A program made the position numbers and the translations under genes. Shown in pieces: positions 35,859-44,694 of a stretch of 64,000 nucleotides of DNA. The stretch lies in assembly GCF_037023755.1 (NCBI RefSeq), contig NZ_CP146100.1, positions 3,813,501-3,877,500 of the forward strand. Reading direction: 5' to 3'. The DNA comes from Saccharopolyspora sp. SCSIO 74807 (GTDB lineage: Bacteria > Actinomycetota > Actinomycetes > Mycobacteriales > Pseudonocardiaceae). Below the pieces are notes generated by a model. That model did not search any database, had not been told where the DNA came from, and worked only from the letters and a program-made list of their open reading frames with translations. Each line of letters starts with the position of its first letter. The stretch's first letter is position 1.

Positions 35859-35996
35859 GCGTTGGTTTTCCCGCTCGTTCTCCCAGGAAACGGCTGAGGC
35901 CGCTGCGCGTGGAGCCACTCCACAGCAACGGTTGAACCCGGAGCAGCCCGCGAAAATCAGGTGCGCGCTGCGTGCTCGGAACGTCACCATGCGCAC

Positions 35997-36842
35997 GTGG
36001 AACAAGATCTCGACCTGGCCCGGGACCCGCATCCGCTGCGCGGCCGCGCGGCGCTGGTGACCGGCGCGAGCCGCAGGCAGGGCATCGGTTTCGCGATCGC
36101 CCGCAGGCTCGCGGCCTGGGGCGGGAGCGTTTTCCTGCACCACCACCGGCCGCACGATATCGAGCAGCCGTGGGGCGCCGACGACGCCGACGAGGTCCGC
36201 GCCGGGGTCTCCCGGCACCTGGTCGGCGACGCCCGGGTCGCGGACGCGCCGGGCGATCTCGTCGAACCCGGCGAGCCGGAGCGGCTGGTGCAGCGCGCGG
36301 TCGCCGAGTTCGGGCACCTCGACGTGCTGGTCTGCAACCACGCCCGCAGCGGTTCGGACGGCGCCCTGGGGGAGTTGGACGCCGAGGTGCTGGACGGGCA
36401 CTGGGCGGTCAACACCCGCTCGTCGATCCTGCTCGCGCAAGCCTTCGCTGCCCACCACGACGGCCGTCCCGGCGGGCGGGTCGTGTTCCTGACCTCCGGC
36501 CAGCAGCTCGGCCCGATGCCGGGCGAGGTCGCCTACGCCGCGGCGAAAGGTGCGCTCGCGGAGATCACCCTCACCCTGTCCGACCAGCTCGCCGACTCCG
36601 GTATCACGGTGAACACGGTCAATCCCGGCCCGGTGCAGACCGGGTACCTGGGCGAGCGGGACTGGCACGTGGTCGCACCGATGTTCCCGTTCGGCCGCTA
36701 CGGCGAACCGGACGATCCCGCACGCCTGATCGCGTGGCTGAGCACCGACGAAGCCCGCTGGATCACCGGCCAGGTGATCAACACCGAGGGCGGTTTCGCG
36801 CGCTGGCGCACGCGCGGGGAGATCCCGCGCACCGACCGGTGA
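35997..36842 (+). CDS. Short-chain dehydrogenase/reductase (SDR)
   Basis: 281 residues. NAD(P)-binding motif ALVTGASRRQGIGFAIARRLA (a TGxxxxxGIG form), NHARSGSDG in place of the usual NNAG, and the catalytic Tyr-x-x-x-Lys in VAYAAAKGALAEI. NPGPVQTGYLGE follows. Substrate unknown. Start is uncertain: GTG 35997 is chosen; GTG 35961 would add 12 residues; neither has a clear ribosome site. It is convergent with the beta-lactamase-fold gene, with only 8 bp between stops. Confidence 0.85.
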   Translation: MEQDLDLARDPHPLRGRAALVTGASRRQGIGFAIARRLAAWGGSVFLHHHRPHDIEQPWGADDADEVRAGVSRHLVGDARVADAPGDLVEPGEPERLVQRAVAEFGHLDVLVCNHARSGSDGALGELDAEVLDGHWAVNTRSSILLAQAFAAHHDGRPGGRVVFLTSGQQLGPMPGEVAYAAAKGALAEITLTLSDQLADSGITVNTVNPGPVQTGYLGERDWHVVAPMFPFGRYGEPDDPARLIAWLSTDEARWITGQVINTEGGFARWRTRGEIPRTDR

Positions 36843-36850
36843 ACCGGATT

Positions 36851-38080
36851 TCAGTCCACCAGCGCCTGGTAGACCATCTGGTGCAGCTGCGAGCGGATCG
36901 GGTGCGTGCTGGAGGGCACCAGCTGGGTCAGGAACACGACGGTGAGCTCCTCGGCCGGATCCACCCAGAACGCGGTGCTGGCCAGCCCGCCCCAGGACAG
37001 CTCGCCGGGGCTGGCGACCACGCGCGAGGGGACCGGGTCCTCGACCACCGCGAAGCCCAGGCCGAAACCCTTGCCCGCGTTGCTGACCTCGGAGAACGAG
37101 CCGTGCGCCAGCTGGTCGAGGTGCGCCCCGCCGGGCAGGTGGTTGCGCGCCATGAACCGCACGGTGCGGTCGCCGAGCAGCCGCACCCCGTCCAGCTGCC
37201 CGCGGCCGAGCAGCATCCCGGTGAACCGGTGGTAGTCGTGCGCCGAGGACACCAGGCCGCCACCGCCGGACAGCGCCTTCGGCGGGGTCTCCGGCACCGA
37301 CGGGCGCTTCGGCCGCACCGCCTTGCCGTTCGAGTCGGCGACGTAGAGCGAAGCGAGCCGGTCCAGCGACTCCGGCGGCACCGCGAAACCGGTGTCGGTC
37401 ATGCCCAGCGGCTCGAAGATGCGGGTGCGGAAGAACTCGTCCAGGCCCATGCCGGAGGCCACCTCCACCACCCGGCCGAGCACGTCGGTGGACACCGAGT
37501 AGTTCCACGAGCTGCCCGGGTCGAACAGCAGCGGCATCCCCGCGTACACGTCGCAGACGCCCTCGAGGTCCAGGTCGGCGGGGGTGCCCAGCTCGAAGCC
37601 CTGTTGCCGGTAGATCTCGTCGGTCGGGTGCAGCCGGTGGAACCCGTAGGTCAGCCCGGAGGTGTGCGTGAGCAGGTGCCAGATCCGCATCGGCTCGATG
37701 GCCGGCCGGGTCTGCGCTTCCCGTGCGGGGCCGCCGGTGTAGACCCGCAGGTCGGCGAACGACGGGATGAAGTCGCTGACCGGGTCGGTGAGCTCGAACG
37801 CCCCTTCCTCGTAGAGCATCATCGCCGCCACCGAGGTGATCGGCTTCGTCATCGAGTAGATCCGGAACAGCGTGTCGTCGCGCACCGGGTCCTCGGACTC
37901 CAGGTTCCGCAGGCCGCAGGTGCTCGAGTGCGCGATCTTGCCGCCGCGCGCGATCAGGACCTGCCAGCCCGCGAGCCTGCCGTCGTCGACGTAGCGGGCG
38001 AAGTGCCGGTCGAGCCGCTGCAGTCGTTGCGGGTCGAAGCCTGCTCCGGCGGGGTCGATCTCGAACTGCGACTGACTCAC
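36851..38080 (-). CDS. Beta-lactamase-fold serine hydrolase (class C/esterase type)
   Basis: 409 residues, no signal peptide, so probably cytoplasmic. The nucleophile motif is SMTK (Ser76, Lys79), the second is YSV near residue 194 (Tyr of YxN/YxS), and HGSFSEVSNAGKGFGLGF is the C-terminal region. Such proteins are more often esterases or peptidases than antibiotic-resistance lactamases. The third motif (KTG/HxG) appears only as WGGLAST. ATG at 38080 with GGAGGAC upstream. Confidence 0.85.
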   Translation of the reverse strand: MSQSQFEIDPAGAGFDPQRLQRLDRHFARYVDDGRLAGWQVLIARGGKIAHSSTCGLRNLESEDPVRDDTLFRIYSMTKPITSVAAMMLYEEGAFELTDPVSDFIPSFADLRVYTGGPAREAQTRPAIEPMRIWHLLTHTSGLTYGFHRLHPTDEIYRQQGFELGTPADLDLEGVCDVYAGMPLLFDPGSSWNYSVSTDVLGRVVEVASGMGLDEFFRTRIFEPLGMTDTGFAVPPESLDRLASLYVADSNGKAVRPKRPSVPETPPKALSGGGGLVSSAHDYHRFTGMLLGRGQLDGVRLLGDRTVRFMARNHLPGGAHLDQLAHGSFSEVSNAGKGFGLGFAVVEDPVPSRVVASPGELSWGGLASTAFWVDPAEELTVVFLTQLVPSSTHPIRSQLHQMVYQALVD

Positions 38081-38283
38081 GGCGTCCTCCTTCGCGACCT
38101 GGCTGGTTCGTTTCTACGCGCAGGCGCGGGCCGGTCGCCATGCCGAGTGGTGATCGTCGCGGGCGGCCTCGGCCGACCGGAGCTGCTTGAGTAGGAGATC
38201 CCGCAGCGAGGCACTGAGGTTCCGCTAAGCGACCACCTACGCAAACCCCTGAACAACAGGCTCTGGGGAGTAGCGTCGGACGG

Positions 38284-39687
38284 GTGACGAATCTCCAGAC
38301 TCCACCCACCGGACTGCCCCGTACGGCTGGAGAGCTGCGTGCGGGCGGGTACCTGCCGTGCAGCGTGAAGGCCGAGGTGCGCCGGAACCTGCTCAGCGCG
38401 CTGCGTTCCGGCGACCGGCTGTGGCCGGGCATCGTCGGCTTCGACCGCACCGTGCTGCCGCAGCTGGAGCGCGCTCTGATCGCCGGACACGACGTGGTGC
38501 TGCTCGGCGAACGCGGCCAGGGCAAGACGCGGCTGCTGCGCGGGCTGACCGAACTGCTCGACGAGTGGACCCCGGTGCTGCCCGGGTCCGAACTGGACGA
38601 ACACCCGCTGGAACCGATCACCCCGGCTTCGATCCGCCGCGCCGCCGAACAGGGCGACGAGCTGCCCGTCGAGTGGCGGCACCGCAGCGAGCGCTACGTG
38701 GAGAAGCTGGCCACTCCGGACACCGCGGTCGGCGACCTGGTCGGCGACGTGGATCCGGTGAAGGTCGCCGAGGGCCGCTCGCTGGGCGATCCGGAGACCA
38801 TCCACTTCGGACTCGTGCCGCGCGCGCACCGCGGGATCGTGACCATCAACGAGCTGCCCGACCTGGCCGAGCGGATCCAGGTGGCGCTGCTGAACGTGAT
38901 GGAGGAGCGCGACATCCAGATCCGCGGCTACAGCCTGCGGCTGCCGCTGGACGTGCTGCTGGTGGCCACCGCGAACCCGGAGGACTACACCAACCGCGGC
39001 CGGATCATCACGCCGCTCAAGGACCGCTTCGGCGCGGAGATCCGCACGCACTACCCGCTGGAACTCGAAGGAGAGATCTCGCTGATCCGGCAGGAGGCGC
39101 TGCTGGAGGCCGAGGTCGGTGACCACCTGCTGGAGGTGCTGGCCCGGTTCGTGGGGCACCTGCGGGAGTCCTCCGCGGTGGATCAGCGTTCCGGGGTCTC
39201 GGCCCGGTTCGCGATCGCCGCGGCCGAGACGGTGTCCGCGGCCGCGGTGCACCGCGCCGCGCTGACCGGGGAGGAACCGGCGGTGGCGCGGCCGGTGGAC
39301 CTGGACGCGGTGCCCGCGGTGCTGCGCGGCAAGCTGGAGTTCGAGGCGGGTGAGGAAGGCCGGGAGGACGAGGTCCTCGGCTACCTGCTGCGCCGTTCGG
39401 TCGCCGACACCGCGCGCGGCCTGTTCGCCGGGCTGGACCTGCGTTCGCTGGTCGAAGCGGTGACCGGTGGGCACCAGGTCGCCACCGGCGAGCGCATCAG
39501 CGGCGGCGACGTGCTCACCGCGCTGCCGGAGCTGCCGGTGCTGCAGCAGGTCGCCGAACGGCTCGGCGTGCGCGCGGACGACTCGTCCGGGCGCATCGCC
39601 AGCGCGGTCGAGCTGGCGCTGGAATCGCTGTACCTGAACAAGAAGCTGGCCAAGGACTTCGACGAAGATCGGTCGGTGTACGGCTGA
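38284..39687 (+). CDS. AAA+ ATPase, magnesium-chelatase/MoxR-like
   Basis: 467 residues. Walker A is LLGERGQGKTRLLRGL, Walker B-like IVTINELPDL, then VMEERDIQIRGYSLRLPLDVLLVATANPEDYTNRGRIITPLKDRF, the MgChl I/MoxR sensor region. It is coupled to a VWA protein by a 1-bp TGATG overlap, the usual pairing in which the ATPase remodels a substrate through the VWA partner. Target unknown. GTG at 38284 has no ribosome site; TAGCGT about 13 bp upstream suggests a leaderless mRNA. Confidence 0.88.
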   Translation: MTNLQTPPTGLPRTAGELRAGGYLPCSVKAEVRRNLLSALRSGDRLWPGIVGFDRTVLPQLERALIAGHDVVLLGERGQGKTRLLRGLTELLDEWTPVLPGSELDEHPLEPITPASIRRAAEQGDELPVEWRHRSERYVEKLATPDTAVGDLVGDVDPVKVAEGRSLGDPETIHFGLVPRAHRGIVTINELPDLAERIQVALLNVMEERDIQIRGYSLRLPLDVLLVATANPEDYTNRGRIITPLKDRFGAEIRTHYPLELEGEISLIRQEALLEAEVGDHLLEVLARFVGHLRESSAVDQRSGVSARFAIAAAETVSAAAVHRAALTGEEPAVARPVDLDAVPAVLRGKLEFEAGEEGREDEVLGYLLRRSVADTARGLFAGLDLRSLVEAVTGGHQVATGERISGGDVLTALPELPVLQQVAERLGVRADDSSGRIASAVELALESLYLNKKLAKDFDEDRSVYG

Positions 39688-41648
39688 TGACTCCGAGGCC
39701 GCGCCGCTACCGCTACGGAGCATGGCACGGCGGCTCCGATCCGCTGGAGCCGCCGGTGGACCTGCGCGAGGCGCTGGACCAGATCGGGCGCGACGTGATG
39801 GAGGGCGCGTCGCCGCGGTCGGCGCTGGAAGAGATGCTGCGCACCGGCACGCGCGAAACGTCCGGTCTGGACGAACTGACCCGCAGGCTGTGGCAGCGCC
39901 GCTCGGAGCTGCAGCGCAGGCACAACCTGGACGGCACCTTGCAGGAGGTGCGCAGGCTGCTGGACCGCGCGGTGGCGCAGGAGCGGGAGTCGCTGGTGGC
40001 CGAGGAAGGCGACGACGCCCGGTTCCGCGAGTTGCAGCTGGACGCGTTGCCGCCGGACGCGGCCGGTTCGGTGCAGGAGCTGTCGAACTACGACTGGCGA
40101 TCCCAGGACGCGCGGGAAACCTTCGAGGAGATCCAGCGGATGCTGGGTTCGGAATTCCTCGAGCAGCGCTTCAAGGGCATGAAGGAAGCGCTGCAGGACA
40201 CCACCCCGGAGGACGTCGAGCGGGTGCGCAAGATGCTCGACGACCTCTCCGAGCTGCTGGCCGCGCACGCCCGCGGCGATGCCGACGTGCCGCGGCGGTT
40301 CGACGAGTTCATGGCCGAGCACGGCGAGTTCTTCCCGGAGAATCCGCGCAACGTCGACGAGCTGATCGATGCGCTCGCCGCCCGTTCCGCGGCGGCGCAG
40401 CGGATGCTGAACTCGATGAGCGAGCAGCAGCGCGCCGAACTGTCGCAGCTGTCGCAACAGGCGTTCGGCGATCCGCGCATCGGCGAGGCGCTGAACCGGA
40501 TGGATCAGCAGTTGCAGTCGCTGCGTCCCGGCGAGGACTGGTCCGGCCGGGGGCGGTTCCGCGGTGATCAGCCGATGGGGCTGGCTGAGGCCACCGAGGC
40601 GATGGCCGAGCTGGGTGAGCTGGAGCAGCTCGCCCAGCAGCTCGGCCAGTCCTACCCGGGCGCGAGCCTGCAGGACATCGACCTGGAGGCGCTGGAACGC
40701 CAGCTCGGCGAGCAGGCCGTGGTGGACGCGCAGCGGCTCTCCGAGATCGAGCGGCAGCTGCGGCAGCAGGGCCTGCTGCAGCGTGCTCCGGACGGCAACC
40801 TGCAGCTGAGCCCGCGCGCGATGCGCAGGCTCGGGGAAACCGCGTTGCAGTCGGTGATCTCGCAGCTGCGCAGCCGCCAGGGCGAACGCGACACCGACCG
40901 GGCGGGCGCGGCAGGGGAACTCACCGGCACGACCCGGCCGTGGTCCTACGGCGACACGGAACCGTGGGACGCCGGCCGGACGGTGCGCAATTCGGTGCTG
41001 CGCCGCGCCGCCGAGGGCCCGCGGTCGCCATTGCTCCAGGTGGATGACCTGGAGGTCGCCGAGACCGAGCAGCGTTCCCGCGCGGCCGTGGCGTTGTGCG
41101 TGGACACCTCGTGGTCGATGGTGCAGGACGGCCGGTGGGTGCCGATGAAGCGCACCGCGTTGGCGCTGAACCACCTGGTCGCCACCCGCTACCGCTCGGA
41201 TGCCCTGCAACTGGTCACCTTCGGCCGCTATGCGTCCACTGTGGACGATCGGGAGCTGGCGGCGCTGGAAGGCACCTGGGAGCAGGGGACGAATCTGCAC
41301 CACGCGCTGCTGCTGGCGGGCAGGCACGTGCGGCGGAACTCCGACGCGCAGCCGGTGGTCCTGGTGGTCACCGACGGCGAACCCACCGCTCACCTGGAGA
41401 CCGACGGCGAAGCGGTGTTCCAGTACCCGCCCACGCCGCGCACCCTCGGCGTCACGTTGTCCGAAGTGGACTCGCTGCACCGGCTGGGCGCGACGCTGAG
41501 CGTGTTCATGCTCGGCGAGGACCCGCGCCTGGAGCGGTTCGTGAACATCGTCGCCCGCCGCGGCGGCGGCCGGGTCGTGGCACCGACCGCGGACGGCCTC
41601 GGTGCGGCCGTGGTCGGCGACTACCTGCGCACCAAGCGGCGGTGCTGA
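39687..41648 (+). CDS. VWA-domain protein partner of the AAA+ ATPase
   Basis: 653 residues. The first 450 are helical and rich in Gln/Glu/Arg (repeated AEQLGQ-like and RRQ helices). The C-terminal 200 are a von Willebrand A domain with an intact MIDAS: VALCVDTSWSMVQDG (DxSxS), the Thr in WEQGTNLHHAL and the Asp in VVTDGEPTAHLET. It probably recognises the substrate of the upstream ATPase. Ends at a short hairpin shared with the convergent peroxidase gene. Confidence 0.88.
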   Translation: MTPRPRRYRYGAWHGGSDPLEPPVDLREALDQIGRDVMEGASPRSALEEMLRTGTRETSGLDELTRRLWQRRSELQRRHNLDGTLQEVRRLLDRAVAQERESLVAEEGDDARFRELQLDALPPDAAGSVQELSNYDWRSQDARETFEEIQRMLGSEFLEQRFKGMKEALQDTTPEDVERVRKMLDDLSELLAAHARGDADVPRRFDEFMAEHGEFFPENPRNVDELIDALAARSAAAQRMLNSMSEQQRAELSQLSQQAFGDPRIGEALNRMDQQLQSLRPGEDWSGRGRFRGDQPMGLAEATEAMAELGELEQLAQQLGQSYPGASLQDIDLEALERQLGEQAVVDAQRLSEIERQLRQQGLLQRAPDGNLQLSPRAMRRLGETALQSVISQLRSRQGERDTDRAGAAGELTGTTRPWSYGDTEPWDAGRTVRNSVLRRAAEGPRSPLLQVDDLEVAETEQRSRAAVALCVDTSWSMVQDGRWVPMKRTALALNHLVATRYRSDALQLVTFGRYASTVDDRELAALEGTWEQGTNLHHALLLAGRHVRRNSDAQPVVLVVTDGEPTAHLETDGEAVFQYPPTPRTLGVTLSEVDSLHRLGATLSVFMLGEDPRLERFVNIVARRGGGRVVAPTADGLGAAVVGDYLRTKRRC

Positions 41649-41687
41649 CCGCCCACTGCGGACGGCGCCGGTCCGGAGGGCGGGTCA
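41646..41687 (+). terminator. Possible terminator between convergent VWA and peroxidase genes
   Basis: TGACCGCCC (41646-41654) pairs with GGGCGGGTCA (41678-41687) with one bulged base, around an inner GGAC/GTCC. The stem includes both stop codons. Imperfect, so confidence is low. Confidence 0.4.
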
Positions 41688-42173
41688 GCGGGGAAGGACG
41701 CGCTCGATGGCGGCGCGCACCTCGGGCGAATCGGGTTCGACGGTCGGTGCGAAGCGGGCGGCGACAACGTCGTCCGGGGTGACGAGGAACTTCTCGAAGT
41801 TCCACCGGATGTCGCCGCGGTATCCGTCCGCGTCGGGCGCCTCGACGAGGCCGTCGTAGAGCGGGTGCCTGCCCTGGCCGTTGACCTCGACCTTTTCGGT
41901 CATCGGGAACGTCACGTCGAAACGGGTCGAGCAGAACTCGGCGATCTCCACCGGATCACCGGGCTCCTGCCCGTAGAACTGGTTGCACGGGACGCCGAGG
42001 ACGGTGAACCCCCGCGTGCGGTAGTCGCGGTGCAGCCGCTCCAGCGCGGTGTATTGGCCGGTCAGTCCGCACTCCGAGGCCACGTTGACGATCAGCATGG
42101 CCGTTCCCGCGTATTCGCGCAGTCGAATCCGGGTGCCCGCCAGCGAGTTGATCGGCACCTCCCGCACGGCCAT
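41685..42173 (-). CDS. Glutathione peroxidase family (thiol peroxidase)
   Basis: 162 residues. Peroxidatic Cys35 in NVASECGLTGQY (Cys type, not Sec), the resolving-region Cys in GVPCNQFYGQEPGD with the conserved Gln, and Trp in WNFEKFLV. Actinobacteria lack glutathione, so thioredoxin or mycothiol systems are likely reductants. ATG 42173 has AAAGGAG upstream; the longer open frame to 42437 is not conserved-looking. It is the gene just before the NRPS cluster and need not belong to it. Confidence 0.9.
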   Translation of the reverse strand: MAVREVPINSLAGTRIRLREYAGTAMLIVNVASECGLTGQYTALERLHRDYRTRGFTVLGVPCNQFYGQEPGDPVEIAEFCSTRFDVTFPMTEKVEVNGQGRHPLYDGLVEAPDADGYRGDIRWNFEKFLVTPDDVVAARFAPTVEPDSPEVRAAIERVLPR

Positions 42174-42588
42174 GCGCTGCTCCTTTCGAACACCCGAAAG
42201 CGGACGATTCCCCCATTCGGCGGGAACGCCGAGCCTCCGGGTACCGACGCGAATTCTTCTGCGGTTGCGATCGTACGGGCCGCGCGCCCCGCATCGTTCC
42301 TTTCCCGGGGACTTCCCGGTGAGAATCGAGGCGTGGGGCGGCCCGCTTCCGTCTCGCCGGCGAGACAGGTCCGGACGCGCGCCATGCGCGTCGAATAGCA
42401 GGCGCAGCCGAGGTCCGGTACCTCCTTTCGTCGACATCGCGAGCAGGGCTTCGCCGATGTGCGGGTGCCGGTGTGACCGGCAACGGGCCGGGCGCGTCCA
42501 CTCGATCGGACCTTGTGCCGGTAGGCCGGCTTGTTAAGCTCCGCTTGCACTGCCTGCAGAGGTTTGAGCCGTTTCTTGGGGGACGCGC
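42174..42588 (+). other. 415-bp divergent intergenic region before the LmbU-type regulator
   Basis: No supportable gene. It separates the peroxidase from the NRPS-cluster regulator and holds a perfect palindrome at 42351-42366 and the GGGGGA ribosome site before TTG 42589. I see no strong -10/-35 pair close to the regulator start; CTTGTTAAGCTCC near 42527-42541 is the most AT-rich stretch and could hold a -10. Confidence 0.55.
42351..42366 (+). promoter_or_regulatory. Perfect 16-bp palindrome with CGCCGGCG core, candidate LmbU-type operator
   Basis: gtctcgccggcgagac is identical to its reverse complement. It lies about 220 bp before the start of the LmbU-family gene, in the divergent region. 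As I recall, the lincomycin regulator LmbU recognises a palindrome with the core CGCCGGCG, which is present here; that recollection should be verified. Autoregulation or control of the plus arm is the simplest reading. Confidence 0.55.
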
Positions 42589-43200
42589 TTGAGTATTCCG
42601 ACAGTCGGCACATACTGTGCGGACGCAACGGGACAAAACAACTTGATGCCGATTCATCCCGCGGTGGTGGCGGATTCCAGCGGATTGCAGATCGTCGAAC
42701 CGGTAACGCTGGAGGATTGGCGTGCTATCGGTGAGACCCTGGCAACGGTATCAAGTGCGTCGGCTTGGTGGATCGGCGATTGGTTGGTGTACGGGCAGGA
42801 CGCCTACCCCGATCGCTACAAGCGGGCGATCGACCGGACGATGCTGGATTACCAGACGTTGCGGAACTATTCCTGGGTGGCGCGCAAGTTCGCGCCGTCC
42901 CGGCGGCGGAAGTCGCTGAGCTTCCAGCACCACGTCGAGGTGGCCGGGCTGCGGCCGGAGGAGCAGGACCACTGGCTCGAACTGTCCGAGAAGTTCAAGT
43001 GGTCCAAGAACGCGCTGCGGAAGCAGATCAAAAACAGCTCGGAGCGTGCGGCCGGGGAATGCGCGGATTCGTCGTTCAACGTGCAGCTCGAACTGAACCA
43101 GAACCGGGTGCAGAGCTGGGAGAGCGCGGCGCAGCGCAGCAATCGCAGTCTGCAGAGCTGGATCGTGAGCACGCTGGACGCCGCGGCCGACAACGGGTGA
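42589..43200 (+). CDS. LmbU-family cluster-situated transcriptional regulator
   Basis: 203 residues. The central part VTLEDWRAIGETLATV, WWIGDWLVYGQDAYPDRY, LDYQTLRNYSWVARKF and LSFQHHVEVAGL is the LmbU/NovE signature, with the YPDRY/DYQTLRNYSWVA segment forming a helix-turn-helix. These regulators activate antibiotic clusters in actinomycetes. TTG at 42589 has GGGGGA five bases upstream; an in-frame ATG around codon 20 (LMPIHP) is an alternative. It is the first gene of the plus arm of the NRPS cluster and is preceded by a perfect palindrome. Confidence 0.88.
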   Translation: MSIPTVGTYCADATGQNNLMPIHPAVVADSSGLQIVEPVTLEDWRAIGETLATVSSASAWWIGDWLVYGQDAYPDRYKRAIDRTMLDYQTLRNYSWVARKFAPSRRRKSLSFQHHVEVAGLRPEEQDHWLELSEKFKWSKNALRKQIKNSSERAAGECADSSFNVQLELNQNRVQSWESAAQRSNRSLQSWIVSTLDAAADNG

Positions 43201-43228
43201 TCGGCGCCGGGATCACGGGCGCGCGAGG

Positions 43229-43256
43229 CGGCCGGAAAGCTGGGGAGTTCCGGCCG
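43229..43256 (+). terminator. Hairpin after the LmbU-type gene (terminator or operator)
   Basis: cggccggaa (43229-43237) and ttccggccg (43248-43256) form a perfect 9-bp stem with a 10-nt loop, 28 bp after the regulator stop and 137 bp before the P450 start. No U-run follows, so it may be a terminator or a regulatory dyad for the P450-PhyH operon. Confidence 0.4.
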
Positions 43257-43393
43257 GCCAGGTGGATGTCCGGCAGAAGGGACCGCTGCTGAACGGCGGT
43301 TCCCGGACCGTTTCCCGGCAAAGTCGATGCTGTGCGGCGGATCCGGGGCGGTGGTTCCGGTTCCGCCTGGTGTGCCGAAAAGGAGAACAGGTC

Positions 43394-44614
43394 ATGACTT
43401 CCGCTCGCGAAGAAGTGGACGAGGAAAACGACGACATCGAGCCGTATCCGTTCGGTCCGGCTCGTCGGCTCGAACTGCACCCGCGGTTCGCCGAGCTGCG
43501 CGCGACCAAGCCGGTCGCCGAGGTGCGCCTGCCGTACGGCGGCCGGGCCTGGTTGCTCACCAGGTACGCGGACATCAAAACGGCGATGAACGATCCCAGA
43601 TTCCGGCGGACGACCCCGGAGGACCCCGACGTTCCGCGCACGACGGAGGATTACCCCGCGAGCCGCGAATCGCTGCTGACCGCGCCACCGCAGGAGCACA
43701 TGCGGCTGCGGCGACTGGTCATGAAGGCGTTCACCCACCGCGAGATCGAGAAGCTGCGCGAGCAGGCGCAGGTCATCGTCGACGGACTGATCGACGACAT
43801 GGTCGAGCGCGGTTCTCCTGCGGATCTCGGCGAGGCGATCGCGTGGCAGCTCCCGATCAGGATCATCTGCAAGATCCTGGGCGGCGACGTGGCGGACAAG
43901 GACCGGTTCGCGAAGTGGGCCGTGCAGGTCCAGGGGTCGCAAGGGCGCGAGCAGATGGAGCAGGGCCACGCCGAGCTGAACGCGCACCTCGCGCAGCTCG
44001 TCGCGGCGCGTCGCGCGGCCCCGGCCGACGACCTGCTCAGCTCGCTGGTGCTGGCGCGGGACGAAGGCGATCGGCTCACCGAGGAGGAGCTGATCTCCAC
44101 CGGGATGGTGCTGCTGGTCGGCGGCTTCGAGACCTCGGCCAACCAGATCTGCAACTCGGTCTACACCTTGCTGGAGCGGCCGGAGCTGTGGAACCGGCTC
44201 GTCGAATCCCCGGAGTACGTGCCGAATGCGGTGGAGGAACTGCTGCGCTTCCTGCCGCTGGTGCAGGAGACGACGTTCCCGGTCGTCGCCGGTGCGGACA
44301 TCGAGCTCAGCGGTGTCCTGATCAAGGAGGGCGACGCGGTCATCTCCTTCCCGTACGCGGGCAACCGCGATCCCGAGGTGTTCGACCGCCCGGAGGAGAT
44401 CGACCTGACCCGCTCGGAGAACCCGCACCTGACCTTCAGCCACGGCGTGCACCACTGCCTGGGTGCGGCGCTGGCGCGGATGGAGATCCAGGTCGTGCTC
44501 GATCTGCTGGTGCGCCGGTTGCCCCGGTTGCGGCTGGCGATCCCGGCCGAGGACGTGGAGTGGCGGTCGGACCTGCTGCTGCGGACGATCCGGCGGCTTC
44601 CGGTGGCCTGGTGA
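43394..44614 (+). CDS. Cytochrome P450
   Basis: 406 residues, typical soluble bacterial P450. Heme motif FSHGVHHCLGAALARME with Cys355; ExxR in VEELLRFLP; I-helix LLVGGFETSANQI, where Glu replaces the usual Asp before Thr. AAAAGGAG lies before ATG 43394. First of four tailoring genes in the plus arm of the NRPS cluster. Likely hydroxylates the peptide or a carrier-bound amino acid; no electron-transfer gene is adjacent. Confidence 0.93.
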   Translation: MTSAREEVDEENDDIEPYPFGPARRLELHPRFAELRATKPVAEVRLPYGGRAWLLTRYADIKTAMNDPRFRRTTPEDPDVPRTTEDYPASRESLLTAPPQEHMRLRRLVMKAFTHREIEKLREQAQVIVDGLIDDMVERGSPADLGEAIAWQLPIRIICKILGGDVADKDRFAKWAVQVQGSQGREQMEQGHAELNAHLAQLVAARRAAPADDLLSSLVLARDEGDRLTEEELISTGMVLLVGGFETSANQICNSVYTLLERPELWNRLVESPEYVPNAVEELLRFLPLVQETTFPVVAGADIELSGVLIKEGDAVISFPYAGNRDPEVFDRPEEIDLTRSENPHLTFSHGVHHCLGAALARMEIQVVLDLLVRRLPRLRLAIPAEDVEWRSDLLLRTIRRLPVAW

Positions 44615-44694
44615 GCGCGCGGCGGATCGTTCGCCGTCAAGAGGTCGTCATGCGGGCGGTGCGAGCCGCCGGGGAATTTCGCTGAGGAGGAGCC

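Noticed and set aside
36851-38080. Antibiotic-resistance beta-lactamase
   Set aside because: No signal peptide and no clear KTG motif; esterase or peptidase activity is more likely, so no resistance role is claimed.
35226-38621. 1131-codon open frame on the minus strand
   Set aside because: It runs antisense through the SCO1664-type, SDR and beta-lactamase-fold genes, has Arg/Pro/Ala-rich low-complexity translation and no recognisable domain; a GC-rich shadow frame.
41685-42437. Longer version of the glutathione peroxidase starting at 42437
   Set aside because: The extra N-terminus is not conserved-looking, covers the palindrome region, and ATG 42173 has a strong ribosome site.
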